Part shown: positions 1 to 11,438 of the stretch, one piece after another
Layout: every line of letters begins with the position of its first letter
How positions within the stretch are numbered: the stretch's first letter is position 1
Assembly: GCA_001579985.1 (NCBI GenBank)
Contig: LRSR01013040.1
Span: 1 to 39,491, forward strand
Direction: 5' to 3'
Length of the DNA: 39,491 nucleotides
DNA from: Hypsibius dujardini
Lineage: Eukaryota > Tardigrada > Eutardigrada > Parachela > Hypsibiidae
Notes under the pieces: model-generated
Told to the model about the DNA's origin: nothing
What the model saw: only the letters and a program-made list of their open reading frames with translations
Database searches by the model: none
Position numbers and translations under genes: made by a program

Positions 1-312
1 TGCTTGTCCCTTTTGAGAAACACCCCTATAGCTCCGCTTCCTGACCTTCAGAAAGTATTTGCTGATGCTAATCGGCTCCAAAATGAGTTTAGACTGGGAC
101 AAGGTCATAAAACTTGTATTTGATGCATTGTTAAAAATCTGTATTTTTGCAGTGAACATCAAGGGAAAGTGATTTTCAACTTTGAAATATCACCAAAAAA
201 AATTTGCTCGACTTTACTGGCGAAATATATTTTTAAATTCACCACAAATATGGGTCGGAATAAAAAATATTTCCAAATGATATTGAATTAGACACTTGAA
301 TAATTCTCCAAG
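1..312. mobile_element. MITE fragment, right part, cut by window edge
   Basis: The right end (about 170-312) matches the right end of the element at 11744-12387: both carry the 'atatcacca' and 'gactttac' blocks and finish with CTTGAATAAT..C..CAAG. Further in, bases 60-180 match the reverse complement of the left half of that element. It is therefore one diverged member of the same long-inverted-repeat, non-autonomous family. The base pair just outside the end is TA (313-314), as expected for Tc1/mariner-type insertion. No coding region is convincing. The left end lies outside the window. Confidence 0.6.
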
Positions 313-620
313 TAAGAAAAACTGGTCATCCTCCATCGCTGTACGCTTCGTTATTAATTACCCATCTGTTTGACTCGAGCAAAACAAAGCAATTCTGTAG
401 TCAAGTACTTGCTGACGTCTGGGAATAAGATAATCATTATTCGGCACATATTGATGTTTCTGAAAAATTACGTCAAAAGTTTAATTTCAAAAGATATATA
501 GGGGACAATTGAAAGAAGTTAAACTATTTTAGACAAAAGTACATGTTCTTTTATTGCAACACTAAACTACTGTAATCCTCCCTATGGTATTACTAATTTT
601 TAAATGATTGATCATTTCAG

Positions 621-1132
621 GAATTTTAGTTGATAAATTTTGTGTTTTTGTAGTTGGGTTTTTGTACTTTTTCACCCCGCACTGTCGCTACCTCCACTTT
701 GCCTTCACCATCACCACCTTCCTTGGGTCCGAGGCGGCGCTGGCCGTCAACCGCTGCATCGCCATGTGCCTGCCGCATCAATACGTGGCCTGGTTTTTGC
801 GCAAGGTGATCGCAGGCATGCTCGGCACTTGCTGGCTCATTTGTCTTAGTATCAACTTCGTCTTTTTCGCCCATTTTGGGGGTGAATTCATGCAATCACC
901 CAAAACAGGGCTGTGTCTGCACTTCAACTATAACCCCTACAACCGCGGTCCGGTTAACGTCTTGTGGTCCATCGCGACGTACGGCGTGTACATCCTCACC
1001 GGAGCAAAGACCATTGCGATTTGCGGGAAAATGTTGACCGCCAAATTCAAGCCGTGGAGAAGGCCTAACGCGGTCCTACCGGGCGTGGCGACCATCGCCA
1101 CACTAGGGATGGCAATCATACCAGCGGTGCCG
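621..1132 (+). CDS. Class A GPCR fragment (about TM2/3 to TM6)
   Basis: One open exon encodes a receptor-like membrane protein. It has a TM3-like stretch with LGSEAALAVNRCIAMC (the DRY position reads NRC), then TM4 (GMLGTCWLICLSINFVFF), a Cys-containing loop (KTGLCLHFNYN), TM5 (VLWSIATYGVYIL) and a TM6-like stretch (LPGVATIATLGMAIIPAVP). An acceptor (atttcag) precedes 621; another possible one lies at 651-653. The donor CCG|GTAGG follows 1132 in phase 0. No start exon (TM1) lies upstream in the window, and I found no TM7 exon with an NPxxY-like motif before the tail of the next gene. The piece is either one exon of a gene starting outside the window with an unrecognised last exon, or a decayed gene. 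It is not closely similar to the receptor array at 15-39 kb. Confidence 0.55.
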
Positions 1133-2214
1133 GTAGGAATACGGTCAAACAATCAAATCAAATCAAACACGGGTCCGTTTTTGATGTGATTTATGTTTGA
1201 TTTGATTTCCAAATTTGATTTAATGATTTTTTGTAAAAATCACCATTTTCTTCGAAAACAAATAGTTGATTTGGGCCAAAACTGGAATTTACGTGTGATA
1301 ATTTGTCCTCATAAGAAATGACACTTTGGCAAGGTACAACGGCTTTTTTGTCAAAAGCTATGTTTTTTTATCAACTTTTTGCAGGATCACCAAATCAAAT
1401 CAAATCAAAATATCAAATCAAATCAAGAACGAATCAAATCAAAATCAGATCAAACTGAGTTTTTGTTGTTTGATTGCATCGCTAGGCTGTAGTGACCGCG
1501 AACGAGTCGGACAGTCCGTCTGCGAGGACGCCGACGACGACGACGACGACTTTTTGCACGGGCGTGAAAACTGTAACTGTAATTGTCTAAGCCTTTGTCT
1601 ACCTGTTGCACCATAGGCAGGTATGTACAATGTACGTGCTAGTATACGTACTTAGAGATGGGACAGGTGAAAAATCAATATGCGGACGGCTTACCGATCT
1701 TGCATTGCCGGAAGATATTCCATGCCATTCCAATGTTTATGTATATTACAATTTCACATTTCCGAGAGATTGTTTAATTAATAATCAATTAAATCAGTCT
1801 TTTTACTAGTCGAGTAAGGTTGGAAACAATTAACAAACACACTGCGTGCCTGAGAGCAATCGAGTAAAATGTGGCCTCTACCGGTAAGGCGATGAAATGA
1901 AAAAAGGAAAAGCGTCAAATACATTTAGTGGATATTTTTGGTTGTATGAAAACAACTTGTTACACAACTCGTCACAATTTGTATGCACTCGTCTCGAGCA
2001 AAAGCAATAGACAATGGTACTGTATAATGGATGGCTCTGTCCAGTTTGGGACACCTTTTCTAGGCACTCAAAAAAGAATTTGTTTTAATAAATACTGTAG
2101 TAATGTGTCGAAAATTTTTTTCAGTACAAATAAAAACACAGAAAAAATGAAATCAGAATATCAGACAGGACATCCTCCTTTTCTCTTTTCGGCCGATCGT
2201 TAGCTCCATTGGTC
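1133..2214. repeat. Non-genic stretch with AATCA-rich palindromic repeat
   Basis: The section 1146-1460 holds runs of CAAAT/AATCA units in both orientations. AATCAAATCAAATCAAAC lies near 1147 and its complement GTTTGATTTGATTT near 1195, with a second dense block at 1389-1455 and the inverse TTGTTTGATTG at 1465. This gives an imperfect inverted repeat. A short (ACG)n run lies at about 1528-1551. From 1560 to 2214 I see no exon with splice signals and no protein similarity. The last bases are the 3' side of the SLC35-like gene 1. Confidence 0.5.
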
Positions 2215-4939
2215 TCACAGCTCTTCTAACGAGGTCCCCTGCTCGACGGACACTTTCCTCCTGACTGGTCGCAGCTTGATCACAAAGGTTCGTATTTCCA
2301 AGCTGACCAGCGCGTTGGGTAGGAGCAGCATAAGAAAGCCCAGAATGACTAGTCCAGCGCCGATGCCGTGGTATATGCCAAAGGGGATGCCCTTGACTCC
2401 AATGTCAATTCCTATTTCAAAGTTCAACAGCATACAGTGCAGCACTGGACACTTCTGTATGACAAAACAAACGCCGAAATTACCGTTGTTCGTCATGATT
2501 TGAAGGGGCTTGGAGAGAGACATGAAAATCGGCGAGACGAAGCTGATGCCGACGTAGTAGGAGAGTGCTGAGGCTGTAATAAGAGGATAAGAGGTAAATA
2601 TGTACGAGTACAGTAAACAGTAATACATATACATGTATAAGTAATTATGCTGTAGAGTAGCATAATTACTAAATAGTAATACTGAATAAAAAATTACCGA
2701 ATAAATACTGAAAAGCTACTGAATATATAACTAATAAATAGAAGTGTACAAATCAATAGTAAAGAAATATAGTTGTACAGGAAAAAGTAGGAAATACATT
2801 AGTGTATGTCAATTGTGAATCCGTATTAATAAATGGTAGAACTAAATAGTGAATAATTTATATACTCCATAAGTAATAATTCTGGAATAAATATTTACTC
2901 CACTAATAATACTCTTGAAACAAAAGCTTACTTGAACTGATAACACCGGTCAAACTCATCAAACCGAACGGTGCAGTATCCATGTCCCAAAATTCGATGC
3001 CAGTAAATTTGAGCGCCACGAAGACAGGAGATATTAGAGCCAAACTTGCGATGCAGGCAAGGGACTGAAACAGGGCGATTTGACAGATGTTCGGAGAGCC
3101 CAGGTACCGCTTGAAACCAACCTGCAAAAAAGGAATTACAAGTAATCATTAATATACCAAAATAAAAATACTACAAACATAATTACAGAGCATCCAGAAT
3201 GTGCATTAGTATTGTAATAGTAAATGTAATATAGCATAATACGACGTATACGACGTATTTGGAAAAAATTCAACTCCTCACCGTCTGGACCGCTAACGAT
3301 AAGGACGACAGCAGTACGAAGGCCGCTGCAATCAGGGAGCTATTCGATGCACCGATCGTGACACCGGAAGAGCACACCGTCAGGACCACTCCAGCTGTGC
3401 AGATCACCACTCCGCATAACTGTAATTTATAATATAATAACGAAAACGTTAAACGGATGACATCAGAATCAAAAATAATTTCATGACATTATAATTTACT
3501 TATTTTATCAAGTGGTATTTAAGACTTATATCAGAACTTAATCAGTGGAAATATATGAGATTATTTTGTTGCATATTCATTGTTATTAATACCAATTTAA
3601 TTCTTTCTTTTCGGCGCAAACTGACTACTATCATTGATATATTTTTACGACTTCTTGATGTACTATTTTAACTATCTTAACTATGATATACCTTAAACAG
3701 CAGAAACTTTTCCTTCAAGAAAATCCAGCAGATGATGTAGACAAAGATGGTGCTGGAACTGCTGATCACCACACACTCCGAGACTTCCGCGAACGTCAGC
3801 GCCACATAGAAAAATCCGTTCGTGATGTTCCACAGGACCGCGAACGGAACAAGGTAGAGCGTCCCGCTTTTCCAGGTCAGTCCGGCCGGCCCAAACACCG
3901 ATTGCGCTTCTCTACGAAACTTACCAGTAACATCCATTCAATCAGTAGTTCTGTCTTCAATGGGCTGCTATCAGTCATCCGCTAATAAATCTTACCGATA
4001 GATATCTCTGATGATGACCGATAATTTCACCCACGTGCTGCTCGTTCCAGCAGCCGAGGTTTTAATGGATTCTAAATCACGTCGTCTTCCGTTGAGATCA
4101 CGGGGAGTGCGAATCAGCAGGTAGACGGGAAAGGTGAAAGCCCGAATGGCGGTAATGTACCACAGCAGAAAGAACGGCCCGGAAAAGGTGGGCGAATTGA
4201 CCAGCTTGGAGAACTGTGCGTCCGCCACTGCACTCAGCATGTTGTAGGCAAGAATTGCCACCGCCAGAGCGAGAAACTTCCAGTTGCGCCAGAACGGGAC
4301 CTTCGGTTTCTCTTCCGCGATTTCGATTGTGATGGCTGATGAAGGAAGGTTTGTCTCGTTGAGGAGCATTCTGTCTTTCTCGCTTAATGCAACCACATCA
4401 CCAGCTGAAAAGAAACACAAAAAGGAACGTAGAAACGGGCAAGCCTACACGCGACCGTAATTATGATTTAATACCTGCTTCCGTAAGTTCGCGCCGAATG
4501 AGTCTTTCTCTTCTCATTTTCCTCGATCGCGTAGACTTCTGGTCCTTGCCTCGCTGCTGAAGAACGAACAAAAAAACGAACTTAAAAACGAACTTAAAAA
4601 CGAACAAACTTACACACGAGTTTAATTTTGATTTAATAAACCCGCAAGGGTTTCTTACATGTTTCCGGAAGCTCTCCTCCAATACATTTGTTCTCTTCAT
4701 CTTTCTCCTCAACCGCATCGAGTCCTGGTCCTTGCCTCGCTTCTGAAATACGAACAAAAAACGATTATAAAAAGGACAAACATGCAACTGTAATTTGTTT
4801 GATATAGTATTTAATAAACCCGTTTATCACCTGCTTCCGGAAGCTCGCTCAGAATAAGTTGTTTCTCCTCATCGTTTCCCTCGATCGCGTCGATTCCGGG
4901 TCCTTGCCTCACTGCAGCGGAATCCGAACGTCGATCCAT
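2215..4939 (-). CDS. SLC35F3/F4-like membrane transporter, gene 1 of 4
   Basis: Exons (high to low): 4831-4939, 3996-4404, 3692-3911, 3282-3419, 2932-3121, 2484-2573, 2215-2411. All junctions are GT-AG, phases agree and the sum is 450 aa plus TGA. The start MDRRSDSAAVRQG is the only ATG of the first exon. The protein has an acidic cytoplasmic N-terminus and then about ten hydrophobic segments typical of the drug/metabolite transporter fold: PFWRNWKFLALAVAILAY, YLVPFAVLWNITNGFFYVAL, FVYIICWIFLKEKF, VGFKRYLGSP, YVGISFVSPIFMSLSKPLQI, and LVILGFLMLLLPNALVSLEI near the C-terminus. In vertebrates SLC35F3/F4 are putative thiamine carriers; the substrate here is unknown. Intron 6 (2412-2483, 72 bp) is divisible by three and stop-free, so its retention would add 24 residues. 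Two extra copies of exon 1 lie in intron 1. Confidence 0.85.
2640..2670. repeat. Perfect 12-bp hairpin in intron 5 of gene 1
   Basis: AGTAATTATGCT (2640-2651), a 7-base loop, then AGCATAATTACT (2659-2670). It lies in the AT-rich 358-bp intron between exons 5 and 6. It may be a small palindrome born in AT-rich DNA or a remnant of a short inverted-repeat element. No function is implied. Confidence 0.6.
4475..4556 (-). pseudogene. Duplicated N-terminal exon of gene 1, frame-breaking copy
   Basis: Third copy of the first coding exon of SLC35-like gene 1, flanked by an acceptor (ttcttcag) and a donor (GCAG|GTATT). It starts like the others (ARQGP, then AIEEN), but it is 82 bp long and the reading frame slips in the middle. 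It would end in phase 2 and put a stop just after the junction with exon 3996-4404. It looks like a decayed cassette exon. It could also be a poison exon if it is spliced in. Confidence 0.65.
4659..4742 (-). other. Duplicated N-terminal cassette exon of gene 1, intact frame
   Basis: Second copy of the first coding exon, with acceptor tatttcag and donor ACAT|GTAAG. It is 84 bp long, enters and leaves in phase 1, and has no stop in that frame: EARQGPGLDAVEEKDEEN, then KCIGGELPET. Exon 1 has AVRQGPGIDAIEGNDEE, then LSELPEAG, so the acidic core and the ELPE end are kept. Inclusion between 4831-4939 and 3996-4404 would add 28 residues to the cytoplasmic N-terminus. Whether it is used cannot be seen from DNA alone. 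Confidence 0.65.
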
Positions 4940-6032
4940 ACTGCTGCGTTGCTATGATTATCTCAGGCTGCCTGGCATTAGCGCGTGCATGCAGCGGCAC
5001 TCATTTTGACGATTACATATAGCTGTATATTTAGTACTGAAAAACTGCAAGACAGGCAATCTGCTCAATATGGTATTCTAACTTTCTTATCCAGCAGTAT
5101 CGCTCGGCGTGATAAATCCAATTGTGCAGATCATGCAATAACGGACGGAGAAGTGCTCACAGCTGATTCCAGTCATGGTTTAATACGACAAAAATGCACA
5201 CATGCTCGTACGTCCCCTCAGGGTTGCAATGTAGTCAGTGCTTGCAGATATGTACAGTACTAGCAAATTCACCGTTTTTCTAGGAAAATGTTATCTGCTC
5301 GAGCAAAAGAGGGACAAATTAAGGATTGGACAAAGAGAGGTAACTGAATGATGCAGCCATGACGTCAGCTAGGTTTGCCGTCAAGGAGATTTATATTCGG
5401 CTGATAGTCAGGAATACCGGTTGTTGCCATACCAGTAGTTGATGGCAAAACTAAACTAATTTAAATCAATCAAACTCAACTTTAAACTTTTATTGACTGA
5501 TTTTTTGGCTTTATGTCTTTCAGTTGAATGAAAACATTAGATTAAAAGTGGGTGTTGTAAAATTTGTAAACAAAAATAAAACTGAAATTAATCAACTACT
5601 TTCGACTAAAACTATACGAATTATTTTTCCTCAATGAAGCTAAATTGAAGTCTCAATAACTGAGTAACCAAGCTTGCTAAAAAAACTAATTAGTTGGCTA
5701 ATTTTAGATTTTGCCATCCCTAAATTTTTGCTTTTGTCATGGGCGACCAGTCTGGCGAAAGTGTGAGTTTTAGACCTGCTTCGGATGATAGACAGAGATA
5801 TAAATGCTAAATAATATGTTTAATGCAACATGTAACCTTTTAGTTATGCCGAGCCAATCTGAGAACAATCCTGTATCACATCACATTAGCGACTAGAAGA
5901 AGCTTAGCTTAATAAGTTAGCTTAATCATTTAGCTCAATAAATGAACTGTTTTCATAACAGACATGAGACGAACTCAGTTTAAAATTGTTTATGAGGTCA
6001 TAAAGCCAGTTAAAAATGGAGACTGACAATTT
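4940..6032. other. Intergenic stretch upstream of gene 1, downstream of gene 2
   Basis: No exon with matching splice sites or protein similarity was found. It presumably holds the promoter of gene 1 (reading leftward from about 4940) and the 3' flank of gene 2. The only recognisable content is a short inverted-repeat element at 5433-5722. Confidence 0.5.
5433..5722. mobile_element. hAT-like MITE (tentative)
   Basis: The left end reads CAGTAGTTGATGGCAAAACT. The right end, reversed, reads TAGGGATGGCAAAATCT, and both are followed by AT-rich, partly matching sequence (aaactaatt / aaaattagcc). The core GATGGCAAAA resembles hAT termini (CAGGGATGGCAAA). I could not find an 8-bp target duplication, so the boundaries and family are uncertain. 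Confidence 0.4.
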
Positions 6033-8149
6033 TTATATGGTTGGCCCTTCCGCAATAGTATAGACATCCTGCTTGATGGACGACTTCTCGCCGCTCCGCA
6101 ATCGCTGGATGAGGGTCCGTATCTCCAGGCTCACCCAGGCATTGGGGATGATTAGCATGAGAAAGCCCACAATGACCAATCCGGCACCGAGGATGTGGAA
6201 CAGGCCGAATGTGATGCCCTTGATTCCGATGTCGATTCCTAGAGAGAAAGCAAGTCAACGGTGCGTCGAAATCCCCAAGAAAAAATAAGTTTGATGAATT
6301 AGCCAACCATTGTTGATGACAATTTGCAGCGGCTTGGAGAGGGACATAAAAATGGGCGACACAACGCTGACCCCGAGGTAGTACGTGAGCGCTCCCGCTG
6401 CAATCAATGAATTTATTAATACTCGGAACATAAATATATATGACTATGGGAAATCTTAATTCTACTTCTCTAACATACTTACTCAGACCAAACATGCCAC
6501 TAAGGTTCATCAAATTGAGTGGTGCCGAGTCGAAATCCCAAACCTCATTTCCAGTGAGTTTGAGTGACAGAAAGACAGGCCAGGTTAAAACCAGGGCTGC
6601 GAAGGAAGTTAAAGACTGGTAGAGTACGATCTGAGGGAGGGTTGGAGATCCCAGGTAACGTTTGAACCCAACCTGGTTCCCAATAATGCACGATAAGGTT
6701 TGCCTGTATAAAAGCGTTTAAAAAAACACCACAGTGGATTTCTTACCGTCTGGAGGGCTAAACCAACGGATGAACCGACGACCAGGGCCGCAGCTATCAA
6801 GGAATTGCGAGAGGCGCTAAATGTGGTTCCTGAAGCCCAGACCGTTAGTACCACACCGGCCATACATACTGCCATGCCAAACAGCTGCAACAATACAGAA
6901 ACTGAAATGTGGATATATTTAATATCTCTCTGCTTGCATGTCTATGTATCTGTTTGACTGTCTGTCTGTCTGTTGTCTGTCTGTCTGTCTGTCTCTTTGT
7001 GCGCGTGTGTCTGTCTGCCTTAGAATCCTCACCTTGAACAGAATAAACTGTTCCTTTAAAAAAATCCAGGCAATGATGTAAACAAATATAATGGAGACAC
7101 AGCTAACGGCAACACATTCCGACACTTCGGTGAAGGTGACGGCCCAGTAAAACAACCCATTGGTGACGCTCCATAATAAAGAGAACGGCACCAGGTACAG
7201 AAATCCACTCTTCAAGGTCAATCCTGCAGGTCCGAAAACCTTCTCAGTCTCCCTATAAAACTAAGTGGTCATGGACAATTTAATTAGTGACTTTACAATT
7301 CACTGCACTGTAAGAGCCGAATTAAAGCAGAACTCGGATCTCTACCCTTACCTCCAGATATCTCTGACAGTTAAAGTCGCCACTTTCCACGAGGAAAGTT
7401 TTGGTTTCGGAGCATTAAATTCGTCAAATTTGCCTGTCGATGTTGTAATAAATCCGTGAACCACCCGAACAGCAAGATAGATGGGGAAGGCGAAGATCCG
7501 AGTAAGGACCATATACCACATGAGAAAGAACGGCGCTGAGAATGTCGGCGAATTAACCAGTTTGGAGATCTGTGCGTTGGACACCTCGGTGATCGTGGCA
7601 TACGCCAATATCGCCGCGGCCATCGTTAAGAATCTCCAATTACTCCACATTGAAGGCACTGTAGTGGGATTCTCGTCGACCGTTAAGATAACCGTTGTCG
7701 TAGGCTCATCTGCCGGCGAGACAGGGCGGGGTTTTTCCTTCGAGTCTCCGAGTCCTGACATGCTTGCTAAGAATACCAAATAATCAAAGGATCAATACGG
7801 TACATGGAAGTCACAGGATATACAGGGTACGCAATGATCCCTTTCATATACCTGCTTCCGTGACCTTGGGTTCCTCAGCATTGGGTCCACACATTGCGGC
7901 GGAACCGTTGGTGCAGGTGATGCAAGGAGCTTTCTGTTTTCGCAGAACGTGTGGAATGACTTTGCTGGCGTGACTCGCTAAAACATGCGAGGTGAATGAC
8001 TTGCGGTTAACCGCCTGCTTTTTATCGACCATCATCTCGAACGTTATCTTGAATTGCAAAAATGTCATAAAATGAGGACAAAAGTGAACATGGGGACCGG
8101 AAGTTATTTCCCATATGTGACCTTGCGGAGGACCGGAGAGGTTCCCCAT
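6033..8149 (-). CDS. SLC35F3/F4-like membrane transporter, gene 2 of 4
   Basis: Exons (high to low): 7852-8149, 7352-7766, 7033-7252, 6747-6884, 6483-6672, 6308-6397, 6033-6238. GT-AG junctions and phases are consistent; the longest form is 518 aa, ending VYTIAEGPTI. The start is uncertain: in-frame ATGs lie at 8149, 8068 and 8035. The first exon is unlike that of gene 1 except for its end (VTEAG). It contains a Cys/Lys-rich stretch (VLRKQKAPCITCTNG). The core has the same segments as gene 1: WSNWRFLTMAAAILAY, YLVPFSLLWSVTNGLFY, VSECVAVSCVSIIFVYIIAW, VGFKRYLGSPTLPQ, YLGVSVVSPIFMSLSKPLQ, GFLMLIIPNAWVSLEIRTL. A multipass carrier of unknown substrate. Intron 3 holds a TCTG microsatellite. The sequence is intact and looks functional. 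Confidence 0.83.
6956..7018. repeat. (TCTG)n microsatellite
   Basis: Runs of CTGT units, interrupted near 6973 and 6997, inside the intron between exons 3 and 4 of SLC35-like gene 2. The complementary (CAGA)n unit is found again at 31762-31826. Confidence 0.85.
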
Positions 8150-8340
8150 AGTGCAGGGTGTTCATAAATTGTATGAGCAGGTGTCTTGCACCATCGGCTC
8201 CACCGATGGACACATTAAATTAGTCCATATACTATATAGAGCTTTTTTAAAGAAAATTTATAAAGCTGTTAAAAATATTTAAGGAAGAATGAAAATACAA
8301 GTTCAAAAAAAGAACAAAACTCGGTTAGCAATGCGATAAT

Positions 8341-11089
8341 TCATATGGTTTTTGTTTCCCGGTGAACCGTCTCATCTGCCTGGTAATTTGCGGTAGCTAT
8401 TGTGGTGAGCTCCACTTCTTTAGCGGATGCTTTCCGACTGGGCCGTAGCTTGAGGATGAACGTCCGAATCTCCAGGCTGACCAGGGTGTTGGGAATGAGC
8501 AGCATCAGGAAGCCAGTAATGACCAGCCCTGCACCGATCATGTGGTAGAGTCCAAATGGGATACCCTTAATCGCAATGTCAATCACTGTAGGAAAACGAA
8601 AACGGAGAGCATTTGTTTGATAGCAGCGGCGTCTGATTGCAACTTGTGGTGTGACGTACTTTTTCGGGGTGGGTAAAATGCTCCCACCCCGCCCCGACAA
8701 AGCTTAACAATTACCTCGTGTTGGGGGGGGACGTTGGCTTAGCCTACAAGTCACCCTCTCCCCTCTTCTTCCCTCTTTAGCGTTTAGACCGATAGGTGGT
8801 CTGAACTCCTGATTTGCCCCAGTTGGAGGCGAAATGAAAATTAGGAGATTTTTCTTGTTTTTTATTCAATAAAACATTTCGAAAAAAAATCATGTTGGGG
8901 GTCCATGTGGCAAGTTCCCCTGGGAGACAGGGGGGTGGAGCAAAATGCGATTCACACTGTGTATACTCACTGTACTGTACGAGTAAACAGAAGTTGCGGC
9001 TCGCTATCGACGCACTGCGCAAGCGTTTTTACTCTTTTGACAAACCGTGGTTTGATCTTGGCCTTATGGTACGTTACCGAACCAGAAGAACCCTTAGGCA
9101 AATGGAAAGTGCCGGACTCGCAACCTAGATCCCCAGAGTCTTCAAGACAGGGCCCTCTAAATCCCGGCTTGTCACTGTGCAGGGAATCAATCTTAACGTG
9201 GCGGAAGTCAGACTTGGTTCAATCTATTCGGACGACGGTGAATAGTAGTAGCAGTACAGACGAAAAACCCCTAATTTTAATTTCGACTAAAACTGGAGCA
9301 AATTAGAGGTTCAGACCATCTAGCGGTCTAAACGCGTCCCTAGGCATTTCCAAAAACATTTTCATCCCCCCCCCCACAACCGGGTTGTTAATGAAACCTC
9401 TGTAAGCCCATTTGCCCCTCTTTTTACCGTTATCAAGGCTTCGTACACACGTAGTAACACGGATGATGTAGCAGTAGCAGACGCGTATGATACACACACC
9501 TACCGTTGTTGGTCATAATTTGAAGGGGCTTTGACAGGGATATGAAGATGGGCGAGACAATGCTGACCCCGAGGTAATACGACAATGCGCCGGCTGCAAA
9601 GATTCATATGATACTCGTGTATGATACTCAGCCATCAGGTTTGAAAATCGGACATTACGGCCAAGCGTATATCCAGCGGAAGCTTACGTACTGGAACCGA
9701 GAACACCAGTCAGGCTCATTAACCCGAAGGGTGCCGAGCGAAGGTCCCATAGCTCGTTGCCTGTTAGTTTGAGCGAGAGAAAGACCGGCCAGGTTAGAAT
9801 TGCATTGGCAAAAGAACCCAAAGATGAAAAGAGTGCAATCTGGCAGACGGTGGGGGACCCCAGGTACCGCTTAAATCCCACCTGAAAATATGGAGATTGG
9901 TATAGGAACTAACAGCAGCTGAGTGTAGGATGGGCAGGTTACTTTACCGTCTGGACGGCTAAGGACAGAGACGAACTGATGACCAAGGCACCGGCTATCA
10001 ACGAGTTGGACGAAGCGCCGATAGTGGTCCCGGAAGCGAGTACGGTCAGAACAACACCGGCGACACAGATAAGCACACCGAAAAACTGTAATACAGACAA
10101 ATGTTTCATATGCATTCCTGTTCGCTACGTGTTTGTTTTTCGGTTCGTTTGTTTTGTCTGTTGGTTGTTTTGCTGGTTGTCCGTTTTCTGTTCCTATCTT
10201 TTGTCCGTTCATGTTATGTAGCCCATTTGCCTCGTACTTTGAACAGAATGAAATTCTCCTTTAAAAACGTCCACGATATGAGGTACATAAAGATCATGGT
10301 GGAGCTGCTGACCGCGACGCATTCCGACACCTCGGCGAACGTCAGCGCCCAGTAGAACAGGCCGTTTGTACTGGTCCATAATAGGGCGAACGGAACGAGA
10401 TATGAAGCTCCAGTTTTCAAGGTCAATCCAGACGCTCCGAACACCGTCTCCGCCTCTCTGCAAAACTAATTAGTAAACAAAAGTTTAGTTCTTGAGATTG
10501 CTCATGCTTTTATCTCTTTCGGCTTTAATGGGTCTTACCTGTAGATACTTGCAAACCTTCCGAGTATGGAGGAAAAGTTCGTGTTAATCGCTTCTTCCGG
10601 TTCAGTTGTTGTTTTGGAATTATGCCGCTGCACGAAAAACTCGTAAGTAGTTCGAATCACGACGTACACGGGGAAGGTGAAAGTCCGAACAATTCCCATG
10701 TACCACAACAGCAGGAATGGTGCCTGAAAGACTGAGGAGTTGATTTCCTTGGAGATTTGTTGGTCCGCCACGCCTGTCATCGTGTTGTAGGCTAATATCG
10801 CACACGCCATGGCGAGGAACTTCCAATTCCACCAGATGGAAAGCTTCAGCTTCTCATCACTGATAATGGTAACAAGCAGTTCCCCATTCGTTGCTGTTGT
10901 AGAATCAGGGAGCTGTTGGGGAATGTGATGTTCATCCATTCGATTTCCGATTTCTCCAAGGTCTGCTTCGTCGTCCCGTTGACAGAGAACGAGGGTAGCT
11001 CGAATGAGCCCAGTTTCTTTGTCATATACATCATCAGTGACTCCCACCGTAGAGCTTTCACAGCGATGCATTTTCTGATCACGCAGCAT
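8341..11089 (-). CDS. SLC35F3/F4-like membrane transporter, gene 3 of 4
   Basis: Exons (high to low): 10539-11089, 10238-10457, 9948-10085, 9692-9881, 9504-9593, 8341-8585; total 477 aa. The first exon starts at ATG 11089 (MLRDQKMHRCESS) and carries a long acidic, hydrophilic N-terminus before WNWKFLAMACAILAY. I see no separate upstream N-terminal exon. Key core segments: YLVPFALLWTSTNGLFYW, VSECVAVSSSTMIFMYLI, FFGVLICVAGVVLTVLASG, VGFKRYLGSPTVCQ, YLGVSIVSPIFISLSKPLQI and GFLMLLIPNTLVSLEIRTFI. The exon-5 donor is GTACGT (TCCA|GTACGT). Intron 5 (8586-9503, 918 bp) is the longest in the array because it contains an inverted-repeat insertion. Only 349 bp separate its start codon from the stop of gene 4, so its promoter must lie there or inside gene 4. 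Confidence 0.83.
8779..9332. mobile_element. Inverted-repeat element in intron 5 of gene 3
   Basis: Two inverted arms of about 80 bp (8779-8858 and about 9252-9332) match well. Each contains GCGTTTAGACCG...GGTCTGAAC, TTTGC.CCAGTT and AAAATTAGG. Shared G-rich and pyrimidine-rich pieces may continue outward to about 8700 and 9420. The inside has no convincing coding region. This is consistent with a decayed non-autonomous DNA transposon. Exact ends and a target duplication were not found. Confidence 0.6.
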
Positions 11090-11438
11090 AAGCTCGAGTT
11101 CTGTTCCTCAAAGAATTTGAGTACCCTCGCCATAGAATCGCTATGGTACTGCTTGTCAGTGATTTTCTATTTCGTGTAACTGCTTTATTAATCTGTCAGT
11201 TTTGTTATCGATGCCACTGTATTGATAATAATCCAGTCACGAGGTTAAGTTGAAGTTGATTAGACAATCAAATAGCATACAGTCCCATCATCAAACTCTT
11301 CAAAGATATCGGAGAGCAGTGGTAAAGTTTTCAGACTACTAATGTCAAAAAGAAAGACACAGATAGTGCTACAATCTTTCTCTCGAAATTCAAGGCCGCG
11401 AAATTAAGCAGTAAACCGTGCTCAGCTTTAGTTTAAGG

